Shown here in pieces: positions 17,962 through 26,896 of a stretch of DNA of 64,000 nucleotides; position 1 is the first letter of the stretch; the number at the start of each line of letters is the position of its first letter. Position numbers and translations under genes: made by a program. The stretch lies in contig WYBE01000028.1 in NCBI GenBank assembly GCA_011526045.1, positions 82,150 to 146,149 on the forward strand. The letters run 5' to 3'. The notes beneath the pieces are model-generated. The model ran no database searches. It was not told the origin of the DNA and saw only the letters and a list, made by a program, of their open reading frames with translations. The DNA is from Nevskiales bacterium. GTDB lineage: Bacteria; Pseudomonadota; Gammaproteobacteria; Steroidobacterales; GCA-2729495.

Positions 17962-20727
17962 ATGTCCGCCTGGAACAGCAACCATCTCACCGGCCTGCAT
18001 CCCACCGCGCGCCCCGCCGAGAAGCGCCAGGACATCGAGTTCGCCGGCACGGACGAACAGCTGCGCCACGACGTGCACGAACTCGGCGCGCTGGTCGGCG
18101 GGTTGCTGCGCGAGCAATGCAGTGAAGCGCTGTACCAGACCGTGGAAGAGGCACGGCGCGCCGCGATTGGCCGCAGGGAGGGCGATGCCCCCGCCAGCGC
18201 GCGTCTCGACGAAATCCTCGGCGGCCTGAGTCTCACCGATGCGCGCGATTTCGTGCGCGCCTTTTCCACCTTCTTCCAGGTGGTCAACATGGCCGAGCAG
18301 GTGCACCGGCTGCGGCGGCGGCGCGATTATCAGCGCACCGCCTCGATTCGCCAGCCGGGCAGCGTTGCCGAAACCATCTTCCGGCTGCACGAGGCGGGGA
18401 TCAGCCTGCCCGCGCTGCAGAAACTCCTCGCCAGCCTGCGCATCGTCCCGGTGTTCAGCGCGCATCCGGTCGCACCCACGCGGCGCACCATCCTGCGCAA
18501 GCATCAGGCGATCGCGCGACGACTGGTGGACATGCAGAACTCCACCCTGACGGAGAGCGAGCTGGCCGCCGTGCTCGATGCGATCCGCACCGACGTGACC
18601 GCGATCTGGCAGACGGAGGAAACGCCCCGCGAGGCGCGCACCATCGCCGACGAGCTCGAGCACATCCTGTTCTTCTTCACGGACGTGATCTATCGCGCCA
18701 TTCCGCTGTTCTACGAGGCCATCGAAACCGCGGCGGGCAGCACCTACGGAGCCAGGGTCGAGTTGCCTGCCATCGTGCGCTTCGCCTCATGGATCGGCGG
18801 CGACATGGACGACAACCCCGACATCACCGCGAGGACGATCCGCGAAACCCTCGCGCGGCAGCGTTCGCTGATTCTCGACCTGTACCACCGCGAGTGCCGC
18901 GATCTCTCGAGCAAGCTGTCCCAGACCACCAGCCGCACCGGCGTGAACGCGGAGATACACGAGCGCATCCGCTTCTACGCCGGCCACTTTGGCAGCACGA
19001 TGGGCGCAATCCCGCTGCGCCATCGCGACATGCCCTATCGTGTCCTGCTGCGCCTCATGATGGCGCGCCTGCAGGCCACCCACGACGACGGCGGCTTTCC
19101 CTACGAATCAGCCGAGGAGTTCCTCGGCGATGTCAGGCTCATTGCAGCGAGCCTCGAACGCAACAAAGGCATTCATGCCGGACTCTTCGCGGTGCGCCGG
19201 CTGATGCGCCGCGTGCAGACCTTCGGCTTCCATTTCCTCAGCCTCGATCTGAAGCAAAGCGCGCTCGCCCTGCGCCACATCGTCGGCCGCTGCCTGAACG
19301 AGCCCGACTGGCCGGAGCGCACACCCGAGCAGCGGGCCGAGCGGATCCGCGAAGCCCTGCGTCGCAATGAATCGCCCTGCGAAACTCTCGATAACGAGGC
19401 CAAGCGGGCGCTCGCCATCTTCCAGGCGGTGGCCTTCTGCCGCCGCAAGTACGGCCAGCGCGCCATCGGGCCGTTCATCGTGAGCATGAGCCACGGCGTC
19501 GACGACGTGCTCTCCGTGATGCTGCTCGGCCGCTGGGGCGACCTGCATGGCCCGGGCGGCTCGGTTCCCCTCGACATCACGCCGCTGTTCGAGACCACGG
19601 AGGACCTTGCCAACGCCCACGGCACCATGCGCCAGCTATTGCAGGATCCGCTCTACTGGGAACACCTCGCGCGGCGCGATCGCCGCCAGCTCGTGATGCT
19701 CGGCTACTCCGACAGCAACAAGGACGGCGGCCTGGCCGCCGCCCGCTGGCTGCTGAAGCAGACGCAGTCGGCGCTGGTGCAGGTGCTCGACGACGCGGGC
19801 GTCGACTTCACGCTGTTCCACGGCCGCGGCGGGACGATCAGCCGTGGCGGTGGCAAGACGCACGCTGCCGTGCTGGGCTCGCCGCCGGGCGCGGTGCGCG
19901 GGCGGCTGCGCGCCCTGGAGCAGGGTGAACTGGTCAGCATCAAGTACGGCGTGCGCGGCATCGCGCTGCGCACGCTGGAGCAGGCCACGGGCTCGGTGGC
20001 GCTGGCCACCGCGCTGCCCGAGCACGCGTCACCCCAGGAGATGACGCTCTGGCACGACATGGCCGAGGAACTCGCCCGCGTCAGCCGCGACAAGTACAAA
20101 GCGCTCGTGTATGACACGCCGGGCTTCTACGACTACTTCCGGCAGGCGACCCCGGTCGACGTCATCGAACGCATGCAGACCGGAACCAGCCGCGAGCCGC
20201 CCGGGCGCGCCGGCATCGAAGACCTGCACGGCGTACCCTGGACCTTCGCCTGGACGCAGAGCCGGCACATTCTTCCCGGATGGTATGGCTTTGGCACCGG
20301 GCTGCAGGCGCTCACCGGCCGGTACGGAGTCACCGCGGTGCGCGAAATGGCGCGCGAGTGGTATTTCTTCCGTGCGTTGCTCGGTGACGTGGAACTGGTG
20401 CTCGCGAAGGCCGACCTCAGCATCGCCAGCCGCTACTCGGCGCTCGCCGGGGAGTTGCACGAGCGCTTCTTCGAGCCGATCCGCGCGGAGTTCGATCTCT
20501 GCGTGAGCCAGATCCGCGCCATCCAGGAGCAACAGACGCTGCTCGAGACGAACCCGAGCCTGCGCCGCTCCATCCGCCTGCGCAACCCCTACGTCGACCC
20601 GATGAGCATGCTGCAGATGGTGCTCCTGCGCCGCTGGCGCGAAGGCGGCCGGCAGGACGAAGCCATCTTCGGTGCGCTGGTGGCGAGCATCAACGGCGTC
20701 GTCCGCGGGCTGCAGGATTCCGGCTGA
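17962..20727 (+). CDS. ppc: Phosphoenolpyruvate carboxylase
   Basis: PEP carboxylase adds bicarbonate to PEP to refill oxaloacetate for the TCA cycle. The 921-residue length and motif order fit: FSAHPVAPTRRTIL with the catalytic His (about 166), WIGGDMDDNPDIT, MLGYSDSNKDGG (about 580), FHGRGGTISRGGGKTH (about 618), EQGELVSIKYG, and a C-terminal RNPYVDPMSMLQ..INGVVRGLQDSG. Several normally strict positions differ. TAHPTE is SAHPVA, GGDRDGNPNVT is GGDMDDNPDIT, RAIPWxFAWTQ is HGVPWTFAWTQ and the usual RNTG end is QDSG. It therefore belongs to a divergent branch, possibly with altered allosteric control. No gene follows closely enough to imply a clear operon except the dehydrogenase 37 bases later. 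Confidence 0.93.
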   Translation: MSAWNSNHLTGLHPTARPAEKRQDIEFAGTDEQLRHDVHELGALVGGLLREQCSEALYQTVEEARRAAIGRREGDAPASARLDEILGGLSLTDARDFVRAFSTFFQVVNMAEQVHRLRRRRDYQRTASIRQPGSVAETIFRLHEAGISLPALQKLLASLRIVPVFSAHPVAPTRRTILRKHQAIARRLVDMQNSTLTESELAAVLDAIRTDVTAIWQTEETPREARTIADELEHILFFFTDVIYRAIPLFYEAIETAAGSTYGARVELPAIVRFASWIGGDMDDNPDITARTIRETLARQRSLILDLYHRECRDLSSKLSQTTSRTGVNAEIHERIRFYAGHFGSTMGAIPLRHRDMPYRVLLRLMMARLQATHDDGGFPYESAEEFLGDVRLIAASLERNKGIHAGLFAVRRLMRRVQTFGFHFLSLDLKQSALALRHIVGRCLNEPDWPERTPEQRAERIREALRRNESPCETLDNEAKRALAIFQAVAFCRRKYGQRAIGPFIVSMSHGVDDVLSVMLLGRWGDLHGPGGSVPLDITPLFETTEDLANAHGTMRQLLQDPLYWEHLARRDRRQLVMLGYSDSNKDGGLAAARWLLKQTQSALVQVLDDAGVDFTLFHGRGGTISRGGGKTHAAVLGSPPGAVRGRLRALEQGELVSIKYGVRGIALRTLEQATGSVALATALPEHASPQEMTLWHDMAEELARVSRDKYKALVYDTPGFYDYFRQATPVDVIERMQTGTSREPPGRAGIEDLHGVPWTFAWTQSRHILPGWYGFGTGLQALTGRYGVTAVREMAREWYFFRALLGDVELVLAKADLSIASRYSALAGELHERFFEPIRAEFDLCVSQIRAIQEQQTLLETNPSLRRSIRLRNPYVDPMSMLQMVLLRRWREGGRQDEAIFGALVASINGVVRGLQDSG

Positions 20728-20764
20728 CGGCAGGTCGCGGCCGCCGCCACGACTGCGCAATCCG

Positions 20765-21739
20765 ATGCAGGCGGTCTTCCTCGATTTCGCAACCTTCGGC
20801 CCGGCGGACCTCGATTGCTCGCCGCTGACGGGCCTGTTGCCCGGAATCCGCCTGCACGACGACTCACCGCAGATGACCCTCGCCGGACGGCTGCGCGATG
20901 CCGAAGTGGTGATCGTCAACAAGGTCGTGCTCGACGCGCGCATCCTGGCGCTGGCACCGCAACTGAAGCTGATTTGCTGTGCGGCCACCGGCACCGACAA
21001 CGTGGCGCTCGACGTCGCGCGCACACGCGGCATCGCCGTCACCAACATCCGGGATTACTGCGCACCGTCCGTGACGCAGCACGTCTTTGCCCTGATGCTC
21101 GCCCTGACGCAGCGCCTGCGCGAATACGACCGGCTGCTCGCCGGCGGCGCCTGGGCGGCGAGCCGCAGTTTCTGCCTGCTCGACTATCCCTTCCACGAAC
21201 TGCGCGGGCGTACGCTGGGCGTCGTGGGCCTCGGTGCACTCGGGCGCAGCGTCGCACAGGTGGCGCAGGCCTTCGGCATGGAGGTCATCGCCGCGCAGCG
21301 TCCCTACGCTGCTTCCGCCGGCGGGGGGCAGACGCACGGGATCAGGCGGGTGGCCTTCACCGAGCTTTTGTCCAGCTCCCATGTGGTGAGCCTGCACTGC
21401 CCGCTCACCGCGGAAACGCGGCGGCTGATCGACGCGGACGCGCTGGCGCGAATGCGCCGCGACGCGCTCCTGATCAACACCGCGCGCGGGGCGCTGGTCG
21501 ATCCGGCCGCATTGCTGTGCGCCCTGCACGATGGAGCGATCGCCGGCGCGGGCATCGATGTACTCGAGCAGGAACCGCCGGCCAGCGATGAAGCGCTGGT
21601 CGCGGCGCGACTGCCGAACCTGATCGTGACGCCGCACATCGCCTGGGCAGCCCGCGAGGCGCGCGAGCGCGCGCTGGCGGAGATTGCCGCCAACATCGAG
21701 GCCTACCTGTCCGGCACGCGGCGCAACCGCGTAGACTGA
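20765..21739 (+). CDS. D-2-hydroxyacid dehydrogenase (glycerate dehydrogenase-like)
   Basis: This is an NAD(P)-dependent reductase of 2-keto acids in the cytoplasm. The 324-residue protein has the Rossmann motif GVVGLGALGRSVAQVA, and the catalytic residues are placed as in the family: Arg in INTARGALVD, Glu in GIDVLEQEPP, His in TPHIAWAA. The opening LICCAATGTDNVALD and the overall pattern resemble hydroxypyruvate reductase/glycerate dehydrogenase more than phosphoglycerate dehydrogenase, and there is no ACT domain. The start at 20765 gives MQAVFLDFATF, the usual first strand. It lies 37 bases after ppc and may be co-transcribed. The exact substrate is not decidable. Confidence 0.88.
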   Translation: MQAVFLDFATFGPADLDCSPLTGLLPGIRLHDDSPQMTLAGRLRDAEVVIVNKVVLDARILALAPQLKLICCAATGTDNVALDVARTRGIAVTNIRDYCAPSVTQHVFALMLALTQRLREYDRLLAGGAWAASRSFCLLDYPFHELRGRTLGVVGLGALGRSVAQVAQAFGMEVIAAQRPYAASAGGGQTHGIRRVAFTELLSSSHVVSLHCPLTAETRRLIDADALARMRRDALLINTARGALVDPAALLCALHDGAIAGAGIDVLEQEPPASDEALVAARLPNLIVTPHIAWAAREARERALAEIAANIEAYLSGTRRNRVD

Positions 21740-21801
21740 CCGGCGCACCGACCTGCCATCTGCCAGCATCGACGGTGGATCGGGCCCGGAGGGAGTGCCG
21801 G

Positions 21802-22542
21802 ATGCTGTCGTTCGTATTCCTCGCCTTTGCGCTCGTGCACCTCGGGATCTGGCTGTGGGGCTGGCGGCTGTGGGCACAAACCGGCCGGCCGGTGGCGCTG
21901 TTCCTGGTCTTGTTTGGCGGCACGTTGCTCTTCTACGACAACCTGCGCATCGGCCTCGGCCGGTTCATCGGGCCGGGTGAACTCCTCCACGCGCTGAGCG
22001 TGCCGGCCTTCGCCTGGCACTGGACCATGTTGCCGCTGCTGGTCATCGCGGCAGGATCCGTGGCGCGCCTCGCCGGGCTGCCGTGGGCCCGGGGGCGCCT
22101 GGTCATGGCGTGCTTCTGCGTGGCTGCCGTCCTGCTATCCGCGCTCGACCTGCCGAAGATATTCACGATGGACCTGCAGCCTGCCTGCCTGGCCGACACG
22201 GTGCGCTACTCGACCCAGGTCAGCGCAGCGCAGGTCTGCCCGGGCGGACAGCCCGTCCAGGGTCACGGCGGGCCGCTGGTGGCCATCCTGACCAACCTGG
22301 TGGTGCTCGCGGTCGGCATCGCGCTCTGGGCGCAGCGACGCTGGCCGTGGCTGGCGGTCGGTTCGGCGACGATGTTCGTCGCCGCAGGCGCATTCACCCG
22401 CTCGCCATGGTCGCTGCCGATCGCCAACTTTGGTGAGATCTGCATCACGCTGGCATTCATCATGACCTGCGTGCACTTCGCGAGGCTGCGCCTGCCGTCG
22501 CCCGACCGCTCGCCGGCGATGGCGATGCGACGGGCCGCCTGA
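21802..22542 (+). CDS. Integral membrane protein, function unknown
   Basis: This 246-residue protein has about seven hydrophobic segments, beginning directly at the N-terminus (MLSFVFLAFALVHLGIWLWG). The ATG at 21802 is preferred to a GTG nine codons earlier because GGAGGGAG stands at a good distance upstream. A loop in the middle has two cysteines (PACLADT, AQVCPGG) that probably face the periplasm and could pair. I recognise no catalytic motif. The gene converges on the pilus operon across a region with a strong terminator at 22681-22716. Transcription may continue from the dehydrogenase 62 bases upstream. Confidence 0.7.
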   Translation: MLSFVFLAFALVHLGIWLWGWRLWAQTGRPVALFLVLFGGTLLFYDNLRIGLGRFIGPGELLHALSVPAFAWHWTMLPLLVIAAGSVARLAGLPWARGRLVMACFCVAAVLLSALDLPKIFTMDLQPACLADTVRYSTQVSAAQVCPGGQPVQGHGGPLVAILTNLVVLAVGIALWAQRRWPWLAVGSATMFVAAGAFTRSPWSLPIANFGEICITLAFIMTCVHFARLRLPSPDRSPAMAMRRAA

Positions 22543-22680
22543 CGAGTGGACTCATCCGGCGGTCGTCGTTTGGGTGAGCGCGCGGCGCGGCGCTGGAGCA
22601 ATAGTCCACGCTGATCTGCGGGAATACAGTGGATCATCGGTGGACGTTGCGGTGGTCGCACCCCCGGTGCGGGAAGAACC

Positions 22681-22716
22681 AAACGAAAGGGGCCGGAGTC
22701 GGCAGACTCCGGCCCC
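22681..22716 (-). terminator. Intrinsic terminator of the pilus operon
   Basis: A perfect 12-bp inverted repeat, GGGGCCGGAGTC / GACTCCGGCCCC, has the loop GGCA on the + strand. On the minus strand it is followed by TTTCGTTT. It begins 15 bases after the major prepilin stop. Because the stem is symmetrical it may also slow transcription from the convergent membrane-protein gene. Confidence 0.85.
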
Positions 22717-22730
22717 GTGGTCAGTCGGTC

Positions 22731-23339
22731 TCAGAACCTGAAGGCGAGGTTGTAGTTGGAAGCGATGTTGTAGGTGTTCTGGGTTGCGTGGCCCTGGATG
22801 GAACCCGCCGAAGGCCGGCCGTCGTCGCCGCGCGCTTCGACGATCTGGTCAATGTTCCCGGGCAGCGCGCCGAACACCACCACGTGGCCGCTCAGGTTGT
22901 ACACGCCCTGCTCGAAGCCGATCAGGCCGCCAAAGGCGTGCGTCGGCTGCTGATAGCTCGCCGCGGTGCCATCCACCGGGCCCTTGATGAAACCGGCACC
23001 ACGCAGATGCTTCCAGATCTTGCGGGTTTCCTGCGCGTTGTTGGTGCTGTCCCAGGCGCCCTGCACCACGCCGTTGCCGTTGCCGTTGTCGGCCGGTGTC
23101 CAGGTACCCGGAAAGCGGGTGGCGGCTGCCGGATCATCGCCGGGCAACACGCCGTAGCGGTCCTGGTAGGCCAGGATCGCGGCCGTAATGCCCTTGAAGT
23201 CGTTCTCCACCTTGGTGACCTTGGCGTTGGTGATCATCTCCTGACCCTTCAACACGCCGCCGATCAACAAACCGATGATCACCAGCACGATGGCGATTTC
23301 CACCAGCGTGAAGCCTTGCTGCCTGCCCGATGCACCCAT
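22731..23339 (-). CDS. Prepilin-like protein, probable major pilin of the MSHA-type system
   Basis: The 202-residue product has a type IV prepilin leader: a short basic N-terminus ending in Gly9, then FTLVEIAIVLVIIGLLIGG with Glu at mature position 5. Prepilin peptidase would cut after Gly9. The head contains YQDRYGVLPGDDP, a pattern typical of prepilins beside MshE/MshG clusters. The ATG at 23339 has AGGAG eight bases upstream, which settles the start; the longer frame is not coding. A 138-base gap with an AT-rich patch separates it from the rest of the operon, so it may have its own promoter and higher expression, as expected for a major subunit. A strong terminator follows. Confidence 0.85.
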   Translation of the reverse strand: MGASGRQQGFTLVEIAIVLVIIGLLIGGVLKGQEMITNAKVTKVENDFKGITAAILAYQDRYGVLPGDDPAAATRFPGTWTPADNGNGNGVVQGAWDSTNNAQETRKIWKHLRGAGFIKGPVDGTAASYQQPTHAFGGLIGFEQGVYNLSGHVVVFGALPGNIDQIVEARGDDGRPSAGSIQGHATQNTYNIASNYNLAFRF

Positions 23340-23477
23340 GCAACACTCCTTGTCCGGGAACCACGCCCACCATGGTGCGCGGTCGCCAGGAGAAACTCCG
23401 GCGCAGCTTGCGTGATCGGCGCAGGAGGTTCTGTAAAGGCAATCACACAATTGACAAATGGCGCGACGCGCCACGGT

Positions 23478-24293
23478 CTACGGCAGGCGCCCCGCCGCGA
23501 CCATCTGCCCGTAGAGCGCCGCCGGTGAGATCCAGGTCACAAGATCGTCGAACTCGTTGCCGGTGGCTGCCGAAGCGCTGCGGCTGACGAACACCCCGTT
23601 GGCGGCCACCGGGTAGCTGCGCCCGGAAGGCCCGCCGCCGAGGCTGGCGCCGACATTCGCTTGCTGGTCGGCCGAACCGGGCGACGCCCAGTCCTTGCCC
23701 ATCGACAACACCACCGCCGGAGCCGTCGCCACCACCGTCGTCGCGTTGCTCGCGCAGGCGGTCGGCGAGGAACCGGCCGCGGTGGTGCACACGCGCAGGT
23801 CCGGCAGGAGCGCGGCCACGGTGACGTTGCGCATCTCGCCCGGGCGGACGAAGTCCCAGTTGCCGTCGCCGTCGGCATCGCTCGCGCTCACCGAATAGCG
23901 CAGCGGGTTGCCCCAGGCATCGAGCAGCAGTTGATCGTCGTTACGCGCGCCGCCCAGAGCGAGGGTCACCGCAGGCACGAAGCCGTGCTGCGTGACACAC
24001 CCGGTGGCCGACGGTGCGGACTGGCCGTTGCTGCCCGGCGTCGCGGGGCAAGGCAGGGCGTCATGGGCGAGCGCATAGCCGGCGAGCGCGGCGCGGATCT
24101 CCTCGAGCTGCCGCGTGGTTTCCACGACGCGCTGCTGGTCCACGCGAGTGCTGAGCGGCATGATCAGCCCGCCGAGCAGCAGTCCCATGATCAGCAACAC
24201 GATCGCCAGCTCGAGCAGGCTGAAGCCGGCCTGTGCGGTCGGGGTCGCCTGAGCGGATCGGGGCGCAAGCCGTGCAGCGGCAGTGCTCAACAT
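23478..24293 (-). CDS. Prepilin-like protein (minor pilin)
   Basis: The 271-residue protein has a type IV prepilin signal at residues 23-45: Gly23, then FSLLELAIVLLIMGLLLGG with Glu at +5. The leader is unusually long (23 residues) but fits minor pilins. The globular part has four or more Cys (ALPCPATP, ATGCVTQHG, LRVCTTAA, PTACASN) that could form disulfides, and WGNPLRYSV is typical of the class. It overlaps the end of the PilX-like gene by seven bases, so the two are translationally coupled. Confidence 0.8.
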   Translation of the reverse strand: MLSTAAARLAPRSAQATPTAQAGFSLLELAIVLLIMGLLLGGLIMPLSTRVDQQRVVETTRQLEEIRAALAGYALAHDALPCPATPGSNGQSAPSATGCVTQHGFVPAVTLALGGARNDDQLLLDAWGNPLRYSVSASDADGDGNWDFVRPGEMRNVTVAALLPDLRVCTTAAGSSPTACASNATTVVATAPAVVLSMGKDWASPGSADQQANVGASLGGGPSGRSYPVAANGVFVSRSASAATGNEFDDLVTWISPAALYGQMVAAGRLP

Positions 24294-25723
24294 GGCGCCA
24301 CTCCCAGGTTCACGTCGATGCAGAACAGCACGTCGTTGAAGGTGGGGCCCGGCGCGCCGGACTCGTAGTCGGCGTTGCCGCCGGTATCCGGGTGATTGGC
24401 GGCATTGCGGCCTTCCAGGTAGTTGCCAATGACCCCGCGCGTATCCGCATCCGCGGGCGGCTCGTCGCGCACCTGGTCGAGGGCGTCGAGCCGCGGGCCG
24501 GCAAACATCACGACGGCGGCCCAGCTGCCCGCGCCATTCACCGACAGGCAGTCGCCACAGCTCGAATGCGGCAGGGCATCGGGGCGAAAACTGCCCGCGA
24601 CGGCATAGAACAGGTGGTCCTTCCAGTTGCGCCACAGCGCCAGCAGCTCCGGCGTCCACGCCGGAACCGCGACCGGGCTGCAGTTCGTCAGCAGCTGCGT
24701 GAGCGGGTTGCCGGTCTGCGCGCTGGAATCATCGACCCGGTCGGGCAGGCGGCCGCTCAACCAGCCCATCGCGGAATCGTCGTAGCGGTTGTCGGCCCGG
24801 TACGAAGCCAGGCTGACCGGCGCGGGCCAGGGCAGGCGCCGGTCACCGGGGCCACCCGCATTGCTCCGCCCAAACTGGGCGACACATTGTGCAGCGGCCT
24901 CGGTCAGCGAACGCAGCTTCGCCTGCAGGTCGGCACGGCGCAGCAGCCGTTCCTCGAGCTCGGCGCGCGTGATGTAGATCAGCTGGTCGTTCACGTCCTC
25001 GCGACCGGGGCTTGCGCCGATGAAGTCGTCGATGGCATCGGCCGCTGCGGCGAGGTCGCTGTTGTCGATGCCCGAGGCGCCATCGGCGTCCAGGTACCGG
25101 GCTGCCGAGTACGATCCTGCGCAGTGCTCCACGCCGGCCCCGAGCGTGGTGCGCAGCTGTCCGGACAGTGCCGACCCGGGCGCGATGATCACCGCCACCG
25201 CGCGCTCCGCCGGGCGCTCACCGGCAACCCGCGTCGAACCGTCGCCCGCGTAGACCCGGAACTGGCCGTTGCTGTCCGGGTTGTGCAGCTCAGGCAGTGC
25301 CGCGCTGGCCGCCTTCCAGGTGCCCGAGACCGCGTACCAGAGACACTCGTCGGTCTCGCCACGGGCAGGGTTCACGCCAACGCTCTTCCACGGGAAGCGG
25401 CCGATCACGCTGCGGTAGCGGGCCAGGCAGGCGCTGTCGTGCGCTTCGCCCTCGGCGAAGCTGCCTGCGGCGTCGAGATCCGGGCACGGCAACAAGCCGA
25501 ACCGCCCCGGGTGGCTGGCGTCGTAGGTGCTCGCGTAACCGAGCAGGGCTTCCCTGGCCTGGGCGAGTGCCGCGGCATTCGCGTCGATCCGCGCGGCTGT
25601 GCCGGTGCGGGCCGAGAGCTCGCGCACCAGCACCGCGGCGACACCGAGCACCAGGATGAGCATCATGATCATGAGGGCCGCGCCACGCTCGCGATCGCGA
25701 TGAGAGGAACATTCAACCCGCAT
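24287..25723 (-). CDS. PilX/MshP-like pilus assembly protein
   Basis: The 478-residue protein starts with MRVECSSHRDRERG and one N-terminal hydrophobic helix, AALMIMMLILVLGVAAVLV, with no Glu5-type prepilin motif. This resembles PilX-like minor pilins that anchor with a bare helix. The large head has many Cys (LLPCPDLD, CLARY, ECLWYA, SSCGDCLS, FCIDVN) and repeated tripartite segments, suggesting a folded, disulfide-rich tip-type domain. The ATG at 25723 is used because the frame upstream only gives Arg-rich nonsense. It lies 16 bases after the PilP-like gene. Function within the pilus is inferred from position only. Confidence 0.6.
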   Translation of the reverse strand: MRVECSSHRDRERGAALMIMMLILVLGVAAVLVRELSARTGTAARIDANAAALAQAREALLGYASTYDASHPGRFGLLPCPDLDAAGSFAEGEAHDSACLARYRSVIGRFPWKSVGVNPARGETDECLWYAVSGTWKAASAALPELHNPDSNGQFRVYAGDGSTRVAGERPAERAVAVIIAPGSALSGQLRTTLGAGVEHCAGSYSAARYLDADGASGIDNSDLAAAADAIDDFIGASPGREDVNDQLIYITRAELEERLLRRADLQAKLRSLTEAAAQCVAQFGRSNAGGPGDRRLPWPAPVSLASYRADNRYDDSAMGWLSGRLPDRVDDSSAQTGNPLTQLLTNCSPVAVPAWTPELLALWRNWKDHLFYAVAGSFRPDALPHSSCGDCLSVNGAGSWAAVVMFAGPRLDALDQVRDEPPADADTRGVIGNYLEGRNAANHPDTGGNADYESGAPGPTFNDVLFCIDVNLGVAPC

Positions 25724-25739
25724 GGGCCCGCACACCGGA

Positions 25740-26273
25740 TCACGGCGCCTGCGCGCTCGCGGCAGGTGGCGGCGTTGCGCTTGCCGGGACGGCATCGGCT
25801 GCAGACGGCTCCACGGGCGCCGGCCCCGCAACCGGCGGCGCCATGCACTGCACGCAGTCGCGGATGGCGCCGCTTACCGGGTCCCAGGCCTGGCCCGGCT
25901 TGAGGCGCGCCACGGCCTTGCCGTCCGGCGCTCGGACCGTGACGCGATTCTGCGCATCCGGCGGGCCCGCTTCGGTGGCACCCGCGCGCGCCGCTCCGTT
26001 GACCCAGACCACCGGGGCACCGTGCGGCCGGCGCAGCACACCGTTGAGCAGCACCGGAGCGGAGCCGGCCGTGGTCATCGTCGCCCCTGCGCCGGGCTCA
26101 CGCTGCCGTTGCCGATCCAGTTCGTGGCGCTGTTCGGGCGCGAAAAACAGGCGGCCGAGTTCGGGCGCTTCCTCTGCCCGCAACAAGACTGACCAGACCG
26201 CCACGCCGGCGATGAACGCGCCCACCACCGCCATGCGGCGGCGCCGTCCGGGCGGACGCAATGCCGCGCTCAC
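25740..26273 (-). CDS. PilP/MshK-like inner-membrane pilus protein
   Basis: About 177 residues: a basic N-terminus, one membrane helix (MAVVGAFIAGVAVWSVLL), then a periplasmic part with a small beta domain, VLLNGVLRRPHGAPVVWVNG..VTVRAPDGKAVARLKPGQAWDPVSG. This is the HR/PilP-GspC-like fold that links the inner membrane to the secretin. The Pro/Ala-rich tail has a Cys pair, DCVQC. The start is set at GTG 26273, which overlaps the previous stop as GTGA; an ATG at 26234 is the alternative. MshK/PilP proteins connect the PilO-like protein to the secretin, and the order here fits that role. Confidence 0.6.
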   Translation of the reverse strand: MSAALRPPGRRRRMAVVGAFIAGVAVWSVLLRAEEAPELGRLFFAPEQRHELDRQRQREPGAGATMTTAGSAPVLLNGVLRRPHGAPVVWVNGAARAGATEAGPPDAQNRVTVRAPDGKAVARLKPGQAWDPVSGAIRDCVQCMAPPVAGPAPVEPSAADAVPASATPPPAASAQAP

Positions 26274-26896
26274 GGGCCCGCCTCCGCCACGAGCGGGCCG
26301 GGCTGCAGCGGTATGGCGAACCAGCGCACCCGGCAGCTTGCCGCCAGATTCGCCCGCTCCGGCGCAACCGCCGCCTCCTTCTCCGCACGCTCCAGCGTGC
26401 AGCCGGCGACATCGAGCCAGCCGGGCGCGGCACGCAACCGCGCGAGCAGGCGCAGGAGATCGAGCTCGTGCACGAGGCCGGCCTGCAGCTCCACCGTGGT
26501 TACGGTCACGGGCAGCCCGCTCTCGCCGGGCAGCCACGGCGCCGTGAACGGCTGTTCGGCAGCGGCGACAAAGCGCAGGTAGGGAAGTCCGAGCACGGTT
26601 GCGCTGTCGCGCATCTGCTGCGCCCAGGCGAGCCGCTGCCCGTCGCCAATGACGCCGGCCGCCTGCAATTGATGGAACCGTCCGGCAAAATCGCTGCGCG
26701 CCTGCAGGCGCGCGGCCAGTTCGGTGCGCTGCTGGTCCAGGCCGGCAAGTTGCTGCTCGTCACGCGCGAGTGCACTGCCGATCCCGCCAAGCGCCCAGGC
26801 CGTCAGCAACAGGGCGGCAAGACCCGCGGCAGCGAGCGACGCCGGCAGCACCAGCCCCTGGCGCAGGTAGGCGCGGTCGGACTCAGGCCGCTTCAT
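26270..26896 (-). CDS. PilO/MshJ-like pilus assembly protein
   Basis: The 208-residue protein has a short cytoplasmic N-terminus, one membrane helix (LPASLAAAGLAALLLTAWALG), then a coiled-coil-like helix rich in Gln, Leu and Arg, then a ferredoxin-like periplasmic domain (VTVTTVELQAGLVHELDLLRLLARL). This is the PilO/GspM/MshJ plan: inner-membrane alignment protein working as a dimer with the PilN part. The gene overlaps the upstream PilM/N-like gene by 14 bases and the downstream PilP-like gene by four. Confidence 0.65.
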   Translation of the reverse strand: MKRPESDRAYLRQGLVLPASLAAAGLAALLLTAWALGGIGSALARDEQQLAGLDQQRTELAARLQARSDFAGRFHQLQAAGVIGDGQRLAWAQQMRDSATVLGLPYLRFVAAAEQPFTAPWLPGESGLPVTVTTVELQAGLVHELDLLRLLARLRAAPGWLDVAGCTLERAEKEAAVAPERANLAASCRVRWFAIPLQPGPLVAEAGP

